Source: Protaetia brevitarsis
Taxonomy: Eukaryota > Arthropoda > Insecta > Coleoptera > Scarabaeidae
Assembly (NCBI GenBank): GCA_004143645.1
Contig: RXPK01000320.1
Span: 3,472,001 to 3,536,000 of the forward strand
Reading direction: 5' to 3'
Length of the DNA: 64,000 nucleotides
Every line of letters starts with the position of its first letter. The stretch's first letter is position 1. The notes under the pieces were generated by a model. That model saw nothing but the letters and a program-made list of their open reading frames with translations, ran no database searches and had not been told where the DNA came from. This document shows, piece after piece, positions 32,962 through 44,163 of this stretch. Both the position numbers and the translations under genes were made by a program.

Positions 32962-35085
32962 GTAAGCAAGCGGCTCTACTGTCGATAACAGCGTGTCTTA
33001 AAATAATTCTGAACATAAAAACCGATGAATGTATCGAAAATCTCCACTTCGCCTAGGTGTGAAATTAAAAGCTACTGATTAAAATGCTACAAGAAGGTAT
33101 CTGTATAAAAAAAACTTTACCCGCGTCTAGAGTTATTAAACGGACATTAGAAATAGAAGTGTATTAAAATACCTAACGATTCACTTAAATTTTCAAATTC
33201 TCTAATTCTGCACTAGCAATTCCTGAGGAACTGCAGTCTACTGCAGAGTTATTGAAAGCTAAAAAAAAAAGAACCTAGTAATCAGTAATTCTTTTCCATT
33301 AGGGTAACCAAAAGGATAGTGACCTTTATCGGATAACTCATCCGTTGTACCACGAACTCCGGCAGGACACAATTCCATTAGCTGAAACAATTTCGCTGAT
33401 TGAAATTAATAAAGCCACACCTCGCGCGCAACACGCAACTCGTAGCCTTGAAGTAAACTTCTAACTATACGGCCATCATCTTACACGATGCGGCGTGTAG
33501 GGAGTACGTGCCAGAGGGTATTAGAGTGAAGCGGTTCGACGTCAAACCGAGGGTTGTATGCAGGTGTACGTATGTATGAGCGCGTGTGTGTGTGCGTGTG
33601 TTATTGAATTATTCTAATTTTCGCTCATGTTTTATGCAACGTGTGAGCCGAAACCGACAACACCAAAAGTTAACAGCATTCATTAGGTATATTGAGTCCT
33701 TTGCTTTTTCCGTCGAGTAAATGAAGTTGATTTATTTCTTTAATGTTCACTGATTCGTTTTCGTAATGTGCATCAGACTTTAATAAATTAATCAAATTAG
33801 TAATTAAGGAGGAATTAGAGGTTGCACATCTAATAGTGTATAGTGACGTTGATAGCATCAGGTTCCCTGTATCTTAAAATCACATTAGAATCTATAATTT
33901 CAATACTGTGAGATCGTAAACCATAGTTGTACCTACCTTCGATTATTGAAAACTTATTTATACTAAATGTATCAATATCCCTGAATTTTTTGTGGAATCT
34001 TACAGTGCTAACGGAGGTATAAAAATTTCACTAAGCATCTGCTCATCATTGACAATTTTCCTGGTAATTAGTGTTTTATTAAAGACGATCATAAATAACA
34101 TTACTAAAATTAAACACAAAAAAAATGTTTGGGTATGTTTTATATAAAGAAAGAAGTGAGTTAATTCTTCACCCTCTATTATATGCTTGCCGGTCGGGCC
34201 ATCTTAATTGTTTATTCAAATTTACAGTGCTAATTTAGCTAATAAGTAATGCACGTACATGTATGTTCGGAGAATTGAGGAAGCGGAAAACTCAGTGGCG
34301 TTGCGCGTACGCAGTCTACGCATAAGTAGCACACAGCCCGGTATAAAAAAATAAATTTTAAATATAATACTTGAATTAAATTAGTAAAATCAAGTTTTTA
34401 ACATCCTAGTGTCACCTATTTTATTTCTTTTTATCCATGATCGCGCCCGCGCGCTCTCAAATGCCAGATGGCAGGTGGGGTGAGAATTTCTGACTGCTAC
34501 AGGCTAGAGGACGCGCTAGCGTTATAAAAATTACGAATAGATAGATATACCCTTTTAATTCCTAAGTACGGCAGAAGATGCTGTGAGAGCATGTTGCTTC
34601 CTCTATTATACTAAGTTAAAGTCATCATTTTAAGTGAAATAGTGTTCATGAGACTCTTATATAACCAATATCAAGGTTTTTGATTAACTTTGTGAGATAA
34701 AGAAGAAAAAGTTTGAGTTAAAACACATGAGATTTTCATCTAAGTATAAAAAGTTCGAAATATGAAACCGTGTAAAAACAATATCAATAAGGATGTAAAT
34801 ATCTCAGGTAGGTCAAATGAGTTCGCTTATAAAATAACAAATGCGTTTTAAATTAGTAATTCTAAGTTTTGCAATATAAATCATAGAAAAATAAATACGC
34901 TTAATTTTAAATTTCAAAATCTCCGCGTTTTTGAGACATCTATCTGTGTATTTCTATGCGTAACTGACGGGTAAATCAGTATGTGCAATATTTGCTGGTA
35001 AAAATTACTGGGTATTCTGTTCGTGCCATGAATACATATTAACTAGTAAAATTAGAACTGCCACCTTATAAAAGTTTTTCACCAG
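32962..35085. other. Unassigned sequence
   Basis: A GT-rich patch lies at 33580-33602 and short GC-richer blocks at 33420-33560 and 34440-34520. No coding, RNA or transposon feature is recognised. The 62-codon frame at 33670-33858 (minus) is not assigned. Confidence 0.35.
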
Positions 35086-35088
35086 TGG

Positions 35089-35590
35089 TCGCAAACTGTT
35101 CGGCGGATATACAGAATTTCTAACTAACGAATATAATAAAATAAAATGTCTTATAATTATTTTAAAATTTATATTAGAATTAAAATAATGCGTTTTTTTG
35201 GTAACGCGCAAAATACCGTTGGTGGGATCAAATCAGCAGGCACCAGCGCAGTAAGTTAAATGTTCGAAACTATGTTCTCTCTGCTGAACACACGCATCTA
35301 TACTTTCAGCAGGAGTCTCTTTGGTCAGGACATCGAATGGGGGCTCTCGTACCTCTAATCACGGATAATGGCTCAGGACAGGAACATATCTCGGGAATAT
35401 CGCCGTGCTCGCAAACTGGTCGGCGGTTGGATACAGAATTACCAATTAACCAAACAAATTTCTCGAACGTATTAAAATAAAATTTCTTACAAGTATATTA
35501 AAATTTAGACACGAATTAAAATAATACGTTTATTTTTTTAGGTTCATATATCGGCAAGCATCAGAGCAGTAGGTCTGGTCAGGGCTTGCG
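35089..35590. repeat. Tandem duplication of about 320 bp, with a third partial copy
   Basis: Unit 1 (35089-35325) and unit 2 (35408-35590) share CGCAAACTG-TCGGCGG, ATACAGAATT, GAATTAAAATAAT-CGTTT and GCAGGCACCAGCGCAGTA-like blocks. The end of unit 1 recurs at 37003-37083 (CTGCTGAACACACGCATCTA, CTTTCAGC-GGA-TCTCTTTG). A dispersed family is implied, but no ends are defined. Confidence 0.65.
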
Positions 35591-37438
35591 GAGAAAATTT
35601 GACAATTATGTAGGTAAAATGTGAGTAAAATTAATTTGATAAACTTTGTTTAACAATTAAGCATTATTTTTAGATTGGAATTTGGAATAAATAGGATTTT
35701 ATCAAAATAGCCATAAATTTACTCGAGCTACGTCCGTCTCTCACGGAGGTTGGCTGGTGAATGCTTTGAATTACAAAAATCTAACAGACATCAATTGCGA
35801 TCGCAAGAGCTGCAAACTGCCTCAGAAAAGTCCGTTGATTAAACAGCTGTGAGAAGAATATTGGATATTTACTATATGGGACTGCCCATGTGACCAAATA
35901 GAATTATGAAATGTTTAAACTAAATTTAAATAAATAAAAAATGCAAAATTATGGAATCATCCTACATTTTGAATTTTACAAAACAAATTACTATACTTAA
36001 TTAACAATCTTAAAATACTAACTGTACAATGAGGATGTAACCTTGCATACATGTCAATTTTTGAGAAAACAGATTTTTTTTCAGCCGTTTTTTCTGTCTT
36101 TTTTGACATATCATTGAACTTGGATTACAATTACATATAAAAGCATTATTAAACTAAATTTAAGTAAAATAAATACACTGTAAAAAAATAAAATGTTGCA
36201 ACTTAACTTGAATCTGTTAATGTATCTGAATAAATATATACTATTCAAATTCTAATATATGATTTCGATATGTAGGGTAATTACAATGAAAATAACACAA
36301 TTTAGTGCACAGTGTTTCGACTGTTTCTAAAGCAGCTGCATCAATATTTTAAATAGAAATCTTGATGTAATAGCTTTGATTGGATTTACTTTGTCGTTTA
36401 AATTTAACGTACCGCTAGATTTAACAAATTTTCCACCTTTTTGAAAAGTATTGTTGCGGAAAACTACAATGTTTTGATATTAATAATATGTAAATTGTGA
36501 TAATGATCAAGACTTACCAAACTTTTTGTTTTCTTATTTTAAATAATTAATGACATGTTTATTCTTGCTTGTATTATCTTTTTTAAATAAAATACAAGGA
36601 ATAAAAAGAATGTCACTATTACCTATAATTATATATTTTCTCTTGTTATAGTGCTTAAAACGTATTAGAAGTATTGATAAGTTATTTTAGCAACTCTTAC
36701 TCTTCAGTGAAAGTTTGAATGGAAATATTTGAGCACTACACAATATGAATAAACAGATACACCAGAGAACGTCGCCAATGCGTAGATATTGCAAAGATGC
36801 GTGTCGAACAAACAAGTTAAAGAATGTCTGCTACCGCTCCGCATTGAAATATTCTACGCGATTTACTGTCGCATGTAATTTTTACACGCTGGGTGTCTAA
36901 CCACTGAAAACCACTACAAGATTTATACGAGCAATCGAACAACGTTTTATCGACACCCGTATGAGCGTGTGTTCGTTCGGAACGAAGAGCGTCTTGCTCT
37001 GCTAATAGGTTACATTAAATGTTCGAAAATGTGTTCTCCCTGCTGAACACACGCATCTAGACTTTCAGCTGGAATCTCTTTGAACACGTTTAAGTGTATC
37101 CAGAATTGTGGTTTGGCACGCAGTCCCTATCCTTTCTACCATTCTCTTATTTTTTTCCTTTACATATATCCAAAAATGGGAATCTAACCTAGTAAAATTC
37201 CACGATCTCGGAGATCATTAAATGAAACCGATTTTAATTTTCGACTACATTAATTATTTTAAAGCTGTCGGATATCTCGCTGATAATAAATTGATCGCTA
37301 TTGTGCTGGAACCACAACAGGTATATTGATCAACATCCATTGTAAAGAATCAGCTGCTGTTGTACTTCGCTTAAAGATAGATGGTCCAATGATTTTGCTT
37401 TTCAATATTATACACCATATACTTAGACACCAAACATT
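35591..37438. other. Unassigned sequence
   Basis: Apart from the repeat copy at 37003-37083, no feature is recognised. Very AT-rich throughout 35880-36700. Confidence 0.35.
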
Positions 37439-37850
37439 TTAATTATTATTTTCAGTGTGGATTTTCAGTAGTATAGCATTATTGTTTTTAAATGTTGTTT
37501 CGTCAGAAAATACCTTAAATAAATAAAGTAAACAGTGATTAACATTCATAACATTTATTACATCATGGCAAAATTTATTTACAGTTGCCTGAGATCTTTC
37601 AATAGTAACACTCAACGCTCTAGTACTAATATGCATGTTCTCTCGTATATAAAGCAGTATTTTCAGTTCTTCTTTCATTTATAGCTACCGTCCCTTTTCT
37701 TTTCTTTTTCACGCAATCTACACCACCAATAGTTTCAAACATGTCTCGTACCTTTTTCAAAATCCTGGAAAATGCATTGGGTGAATTTGTGCAGCGAGTA
37801 CGCAATTCCTTTTGGCTTTTCCGAGAATATATACTATACCAATTAACTCC
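37439..37850 (-). pseudogene. IS630/Tc1-like transposase with DUF4817-type N-terminus, partial
   Basis: On minus, from about 37850: SPNAFSRILKKVRDMFETIG, a KKKRKGTVAINER linker, then YIRENMHISTRALSVTIERS with QATVNKF (helix-turn-helix), and after an internal deletion VFSDETTFKNN, which holds the first catalytic Asp/Glu pair. The middle and the C-terminal catalytic domain are missing. Related to the copies at 41660 and 51860. Confidence 0.7.
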
Positions 37851-38859
37851 TCTTTCGAAAAATGTATTTTCAATAATCGTAAACTATGAAGGATGAGTAT
37901 AGCATTCGCTTAGCAAAATCTTTAAACCTCCTTTAGCACTGTAAGCTTCTATAAAAATACAGGCTGTTCCGTTTAAAATAAAGAAGTTTTCACTAGTGCA
38001 ACCATAGTTTATGATCATATAACATAAAAATTATGGATTTTAGTGTGGTTTTAGAATGCTGTAACAGTTAAATGTCGTTTGGAAGGAAATTAGGCAAATC
38101 CGTAGATGCAATGCCGCCATTTTTAAAAGAAAATTGAGTGTACTCGAAAAACAACCGTTTATGGAAAAAAATATTTATAACAAAAGAAATTTAATATGGA
38201 ATACAATGCTATTTCTATACAGGCTATTCCGTTTAAAAACAATGTCCTATTATTGCATACAAATCTACAGATTACTCGGTGTACGTAAAAGTATGTTTAA
38301 ATTATGAGCTAGTACAACAATATGTATTGCACTTATTAAAATTGTGATTAATTTAACAGTTACTTAATAAATGAATTTTGCGGCACAGTATCGATACTTC
38401 AGCAGTGATATTAAGTACTTTTAGCATCGATACTTTCTGGGGATATTTTACAGCGTCGATACTTTATTAGTAAAAATACTGATAAAAATTATTTATCTCA
38501 CCTGCTATCTGTGTTAAATTACAACATTTAAATCATTTGTACATATCTTACTTTCACTGAAACGTATTCATTTCTGTCTGTCGAAATTGAATGTGGTTGG
38601 TGGTTGTATGTGTAAATATAGATAAATTTATTTTTATATTTTATGCTTTTCATCTTAGCTGTTTGTTTAAATGTGGTCTCTCACACAGACACAATACACA
38701 GACAGGTTTTTAAAAAACTTTTTCTTATCTAGGTATTTGACCGTTTTCGTTGTGTTGCGATGTTTTTCGTTAGTCTTGGTTCTCTACATCTGTTGGCTAT
38801 ATATTATGTCTCTACAATTTTAATTGGTTGTTTTGGTCGTTATATCCTAATTATTTGTT
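37851..38859. other. Unassigned; two copies of a short terminal-like motif
   Basis: TACAGGCTGTTCCGTTTAAA (37965) and TACAGGCTATTCCGTTTAAA (38219) are near-identical direct repeats about 254 bp apart, resembling TACAGGGTGT transposon ends. No inverted partner was found. Confidence 0.4.
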
Positions 38860-41100
38860 AAACTTACTTTCTGTTTCAATAAGCCACCAATAAGCTCACG
38901 TCGTTGTATGCCATATTTTGGACATCCCAGGAACAAATGGTTCAAGTGGGCTAATTCGTAACCACAGGAGCAAGCAAGTGAATCGATTATTTTTAATTTA
39001 TATAGTGTGCTGGGAAACTAACGTGCCCAAATTTCATCTTGGCGAACGTAGAGAAAAGACAGTCAGAAACCACGCGACCACTATCCCAACGGGATTGAAA
39101 AATAGATAGATGAATTTTGGTATACCGTGTGGGGTTTTCTTTGCATGTCGTTTTCCATCTTTGCTCCCATTTTTCGCGGAGAAAATGCTATCTAATTTTA
39201 GCACCAACCTCCCTCAAGTGAACAGTTATGCCCATGGTTTCGTCGCTACCTATTGACTCCCGAGCCAAACAACCCACCTCCTCATTAGGTGCTATACAGG
39301 AATGAGCTTTTACCCAAAAGAACTTAACTATCCTGTGTTGCTCCAGCGGTTCCGCACAACTCAATAGAACATCCAACACTAATGGATGCAGTTCTGTAAA
39401 CCATTTTCCTTTTAGTAAGGCTCATAAAAAACTCAGAGACTCCGCCATAATACCAAGCCTTTTCAACATCCAGGCCTTTTACACACTCAAGAGCCTCAAC
39501 AATTGCCTTAACCTCAGCTAAAAAGATATTGGTCAACGGATAAAGACAAAAAGATCTACTAACACAAGAACCATAGTCAACAAATGCGCAACCGCATCCA
39601 TTCGATGTTTGGAAGCATTCGTATAAATAATAGTATAACCAGCGAGGTTATCGACAATTTCCTCATGCATCGTTCTGTCCATAACGGTTTGACCGGTATG
39701 TTTTGGGATAAAGATTTCGGTTGGTTTAATGAATTGATGGAATTCTAATTTTGGCTGGACTGAGTACCGGATATAGAATCCTAATATTGCAATATAACGG
39801 TAGGCGGAAGTAAGTAAAAGAGGTTTTTTCTTGGCCCAGTATGATGATAGCAACTCCAAAACTGAAAGTCGATGAATATTGTCAATAATACTATTAGGTT
39901 CCATACTTTCTAACTTGAGAATATATTTATATTAGCAAGATATTCCTGACGAAGTTGGGTTCTCCTGCTTCCACATATAATGCTTCTTGTGGTGTGGATC
40001 TCATTGCACCGGTACTTATGTGATAGGCCTTATTTTGAATTACTCTTATACGACTCATCTGCCGAACTGAAAAGAACGTATACATGCTAGGTAGAATTTC
40101 ATTGCTACCTTACTACTAGCCTTATTTTTGCAAACATCCTTAAAATATTAATACCTATACCCCTCACACTTTACAACTTTATTTACATGATGCGACCACT
40201 TTAATTTGTTATCCAAAACAAATCCACAACACTCAATACATCCTTATTAAGTGTTACATGATTCATCGCCGGTAGCCTATAGCGAGAAAAAAACACCACT
40301 TTAGATAGATGAACCCACCAAGGAGTTATTATGAGCTCAATTATATAAACTGTACGTTTTTGAATATCTTAACTATATTATTAACAGTGAGACTAGGCAC
40401 TTTATAACTACATAACTTTGAGAAAAGGATATCTAAATCAATAGTATTATAAACGTTTTTAAGATCGATGAAAATAACTCCTGTATAGAGATTTCGGGAA
40501 AAACCGAATTGCATTTCGCACACAAGATCTGTCGTCGCATCAATAGTAGCCAATTGTTGCCCAAATCCGTACTGCTCTGAAGGCAGCAATTTAGTTTGCT
40601 GCATCCAACCCTCCAGCATACCTTCAATTAAACGTTCATAGATCTTAAGCACGCATGATAATAACGAAAATGGGATTAGAATTCGCTTTAGGAATAGGTA
40701 CTATTACAACCTTTTTAAGTTCCTCAATCTCCGTAACATCTACCCACATAGAATCGAAGATAGACAGTATAAACTCGAGAACCTCAGCGGGGAATTGTTG
40801 AAGCAAAACGTATGGTATGTTATCAAGCCGAGGAGCAGTATTTTTCCTGATATCAAGCGCTAAATTTAATTCTACCAGCGTGAATGGTTGTAGCCATAAG
40901 TTCTGGGGGGTCCGTGCAGTCTGTTACAGTATTTTGAAATGGAACCGTAACTGGAGCGAGAGGTTCCAAAATCTTATTTGCAATCTGCAATCGATGTAAG
41001 TTCACTAACAGTCGGATTGTTCAAATTCCCCATGCTACCTCCAGCCACAGAAGACCTGGCAAAATGGTTGTCTGGTCAGCGCTCATTATATTGAACTAGT
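38860..41100 (-). pseudogene. LINE with RT, RNase H and zinc knuckle (I/LOA-like)
   Basis: From right to left the minus strand gives: EELKKVVIVPIPKANSNP, then LKIYERLIEGMLEGWMQQTK, LPSEQYGFGQQLATIDATTD, TGVIFIDLKNVYNTIDLDIL (RT motif A; usual form F-D---AFDT), the thumb IRVIQNKAYHISTGAMRSTP with QEALYVEAGEPN, the RNase H start YTIIYTNASKH (usual YTDGSK) and AEVKAIVEALE, and finally a C-terminal CSCGYELA-LNHLFLGCP knuckle near 38890-38960. The palm between about 40340 and 40060 lacks a YADD box and there are many frameshifts, so it is inactive. RNase H plus knuckle fits the I or LOA clades. Confidence 0.85.
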
Positions 41101-41170
41101 GGACATAATGGTCAACCGAAAGCCCGTCCCGTGGAGAAATGCGTGTACGTATACACGCGTTGGGCGTATA

Positions 41171-42060
41171 TACAGGGTGTATCAAATAAAAAAGTAAATT
41201 TTGCTTGGGTGTTAACTACACGACATATAAAGCACAAACAAAAAAAAGTAAAATTTAGAGCCAAAAATTCTTTAGTCCGGGCCTGATGCAAGGAAACGTC
41301 ATGTTAAGCACCCGCTAAACGTGGTGTTATGTATAAATATATTGCACTCATTTAGTATTATTCTTAATGGTATGCCGTAAGTTCATTTAACGTCAAATAG
41401 CAAAACTGAGACATTTTAAAATTCTTCTTTTTATAAAATAAACATTCCTTATTTGTTAAGAGCATTCTACGTTAGTCTACAAAGTATTATTTTTTATATC
41501 CTGATAAGACGTTCGAGTTTCACCGGATATGCGACTTAAGTCGTTACAAAAAACGTAAATATTTTTCTTTTGCTTTGTCGAATCGAGAGTTAGTTGTTAA
41601 TAAACGGTACCACATATATTTAATAACGCAAAATGAATTGAATCGAATTACACAGAAATAAACGTAGATACAGAAAATTTGCAAACATGCCTTTTTACTA
41701 TGATGTCGCGCGAAAATGAATCTATTGTGTCATTTGTATTTCCTCCCGTCTCTCCGTAAATTAACACGATATCTGTCAATTCCTGCGTTGTGAGCGCTGC
41801 ATTTTTATACACATGCACTCCAAGCGGCAATCCACACAAAACTAACAGCGGTAATGGCTGAATGATAGTGGTATGTGGGGTATACTCGAGACGGCATTTA
41901 GGTTGGGCTCAGATGCGGCTCTAGCCCACGGCATTTACAAAATATTTTTTTTTCGTTAATGCTTACAGATAGACCCCCTCTGCATTAAGACTTTTTAATC
42001 GTATATGGTTACAGCTGCTACATATTATTATATTTACCTCTATATCGGATACACCCTGTA
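41171..42060 (-). mobile_element. Deletion derivative of a DUF4817-transposase element, 890 bp
   Basis: Perfect 13-bp inverted termini TACAGGGTGTATC are flanked by TA on both sides (41169-41170 and 42061-42062). It encodes only the N-terminus of a transposase on minus (see 41660-41800). The combination of a TACAGGGTG end, TA duplication and DUF4817 start identifies the mobiliser as an IS630/Tc1-related family that is also represented at 37439 and 51860. Confidence 0.75.
41660..41800 (-). pseudogene. DUF4817-like N-terminal fragment
   Basis: The frame holds TTQELTDIVLIYGETGGNTN followed by DTIDSFSRD, close to the family form T-EE-ADM-L-YGEA-GN---A--LY-E-FP. It runs out of similarity after KRH, and no catalytic domain follows within the element. 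Confidence 0.65.
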
Positions 42061-42371
42061 TACCACGGCTCAATGTCCAAAACAATAATATATATAAATA
42101 ATCAACTTGAAGTTAAAAGAAAAATACTGCTGATAACTTAACTAAAACTAAGAAAAACCGATATCATACCCTACTCATCGTCTACTGGAGAGATACAAAT
42201 TAGAGGAAGACAATAACACCCTTGAAAACCGGCAATTTCCACACGCAATGACACATGTGCACTACACTCGCCGACTATAACGGTACTCTAATTGCAACTT
42301 TTATGGAAATAAAAACAATTCTAAAAATAAATAAATATTCTCGCATAGATAAGATAAATGAAACTAAGTAC

Positions 42372-43458
42372 TGCTGTGGTCCGGCACTCCGGGATTGTAA
42401 ATTCAGTGATATTAGAGATCAATTTTTGTCCGCGCTGCGGGAGGATTCTCTCAAATGTTAATTTTTATTTAATTTTAAGAAAGAATTTAATAGTTTTGTT
42501 TGAGTATTTTATTGTTCAGTTGTGTAAAGTTAATTTCATTTATTTGTACATTTTGCGTACTCCAGTATTGTATATAGTTTATATGCTAGTATTTTCTTTG
42601 CGATGCGTTGCGGCTTCATCGCACGCAGATGTTGTAAATTTGATATATGGCGGCCGTGTAAGTACATGTTTTCATTTTGCTTGCTACCATGTAGGTAATT
42701 TCATTTAATTTTAAATCTTTGTTCGTTTAATTTGATATTAATTCATCCATCAAAGAACTCTTTATTTAATTATTGCTGTTTTGTTTAATTGTGTACACAT
42801 TTTGAATATTAGATCAGTAATTATTGTAAAATGTTCTAGAAGATTTCGTGTTTTTAGTTTAAAGAGTTTAAATTTCCCGTTTTCTTTTTGCTGATTTGTA
42901 TTTTATTGTTAATCACCACGGTTAAAGTGAAGAGAAGCTATGTGCTGTTAAAATTAAATTTCAATTTAAATTATATTTGTTTCTCCACGTGTAAATTATA
43001 GTTTGGTTTAAATTTCGTGACCGCGTGGATATTTTTTGTGTGATTGAGATTTATCTTCTGGAGCAAATCTTCCATTTTGTTTGCTAAAGGATTTGCATTG
43101 TCCTTTTTAATTTTAAATTCACGAAGGGGTTATTTTAATCCAAGACCTTCAGTCTTAAGGTTTTTTCCCCTGTTGATTGTAATTAAATGTTTTTTTTTTC
43201 TTTTTTATATGGAAATTTAATGAATATATATATATAAATATCACTTTAAATAGTTCTTTTATTTTTGAATCAGCCATTTCAATTTTTGGGGATTATAAAG
43301 AAAGTCAAATTTTACAAACGCCCACTATTACTTTTCATGAAAGTTACTCTGAGATCTAAGAATCTCTTGCGCCCTTTTAAATTCTTATTTGCTGAGCTAG
43401 CTAAATTAATTTTGTCATTTTTAATTTCTTTAAACTTATATGCTTGTACAATCAGTTC
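42372..43458 (+). repeat. 5' LTR of the family A element
   Basis: Starts TGCTGTGGTCCGG. Compared with the 3' LTR it lacks about 48 bp (equivalent to 45364-45411) and the last six bases ACAGCA. The end loss would block reverse transcription, so it probably occurred after insertion. Confidence 0.85.
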
Positions 43459-43472
43459 TGAGTATATATTTT

Positions 43473-43496
43473 TGGCAATCCCAACGTGAGGCTCGA
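43473..43496 (+). promoter_or_regulatory. Primer-binding site, tRNA-Lys-like
   Basis: TGGCAATCCCAACGTGAGGC followed by TCGA resembles the complement of the tRNA-Lys 3' end (TGGCGCCCAACGTGGGGC then TCGA). It differs by a short indel near the start and one G-to-A change. It lies 14 bp after the damaged LTR end. Confidence 0.65.
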
Positions 43497-43616
43497 TATT
43501 ATTGTAATTGTAATTAGTAAGATTAGGATCCCGTGTTTAGAATTTGTGAGAATTTCTCGTTGCGTTGACAAAACTGATCGTGTGTTTAAAAACATTTTAT
43601 ATACATCCCTGCGAGA

Positions 43617-44021
43617 ATGAAGATGGACAGGACCACGAAGGATCAGGAAATGGACGTTCCGAAGGACCAGAGTGGGAGGAGCCAAGGAACTCATGGCAGG
43701 AAGGAGTCGGTTGTGGCAGGACAAAGGGAAAGGATGGACAAAAAGGAAATTGTGGCAGGAACAAAGGGAAGGATGGACGAAAAGGATATTCAGAGAGATG
43801 GAGGAAACAGGACTAACAATAAGGAAAGTATTAATAGTATGAATGATATGATGGCAATGATAAAAGAGTTATTGATTGCTAATAATAAAGAATTGATTGC
43901 TGAGAACAAAGAATTGATTGCTAATAAAAGTATTAGAGAGAGAGAATTTAGGGAAATTCATTCCAACTCGAAAAATCACAATAGTATCTGCTACAAAGAA
44001 AGTGATTGCTGTTATCAATAA
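43617..44021 (+). CDS. Short gag-like or leader protein (134 aa)
   Basis: Opens with MKMDRTTKDQEMDVPKDQSG and is rich in Lys, Glu, Arg and Gly. It contains imperfect repeats of a (V)AG-(K/R)ERMD-KEIV unit and, near residues 85-115, a coiled-coil-like run of three ELIA-NKE heptad-type repeats. This looks like the N-terminal part of a gypsy-type Gag, with the capsid core and zinc knuckle deleted. The tail frame (SNSKNHNSIC...) is out of register with the protease that follows. Confidence 0.55.
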   Translation: MKMDRTTKDQEMDVPKDQSGRSQGTHGRKESVVAGQRERMDKKEIVAGTKGRMDEKDIQRDGGNRTNNKESINSMNDMMAMIKELLIANNKELIAENKELIANKSIREREFREIHSNSKNHNSICYKESDCCYQ

Positions 44022-44163
44022 AATTTTTGTTACTGAATATAAACTTCACAATTTTAAATTTCTGGGAGAATTTATTTCTGTAAGAGGGATTACGCAGACA
44101 TGGAATTATTGGGATTGATTTGCTAGACAAAATGAAAGCAATTATAGATGTAGAAAGGAAATT
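43940..44163 (+). pseudogene. Retrotransposon protease, C-terminal part
   Basis: The frame TRKITIVSATKKVIAVINKI, FVTEYKLHNFKFLGEF and ISVRGITQT, followed after a frameshift by GIDLLDKMKAIIDVERKF, follows the order of the aspartic protease tail of gypsy elements (form ...ILGIDFL-K--A-ID---). The catalytic D-S/T-G is absent, having been lost in the gag-pro deletion. Confidence 0.65.

Noticed and set aside
33574..33602. GT microsatellite of interest
   Set aside because: Short simple repeat, ordinary for such genomes.
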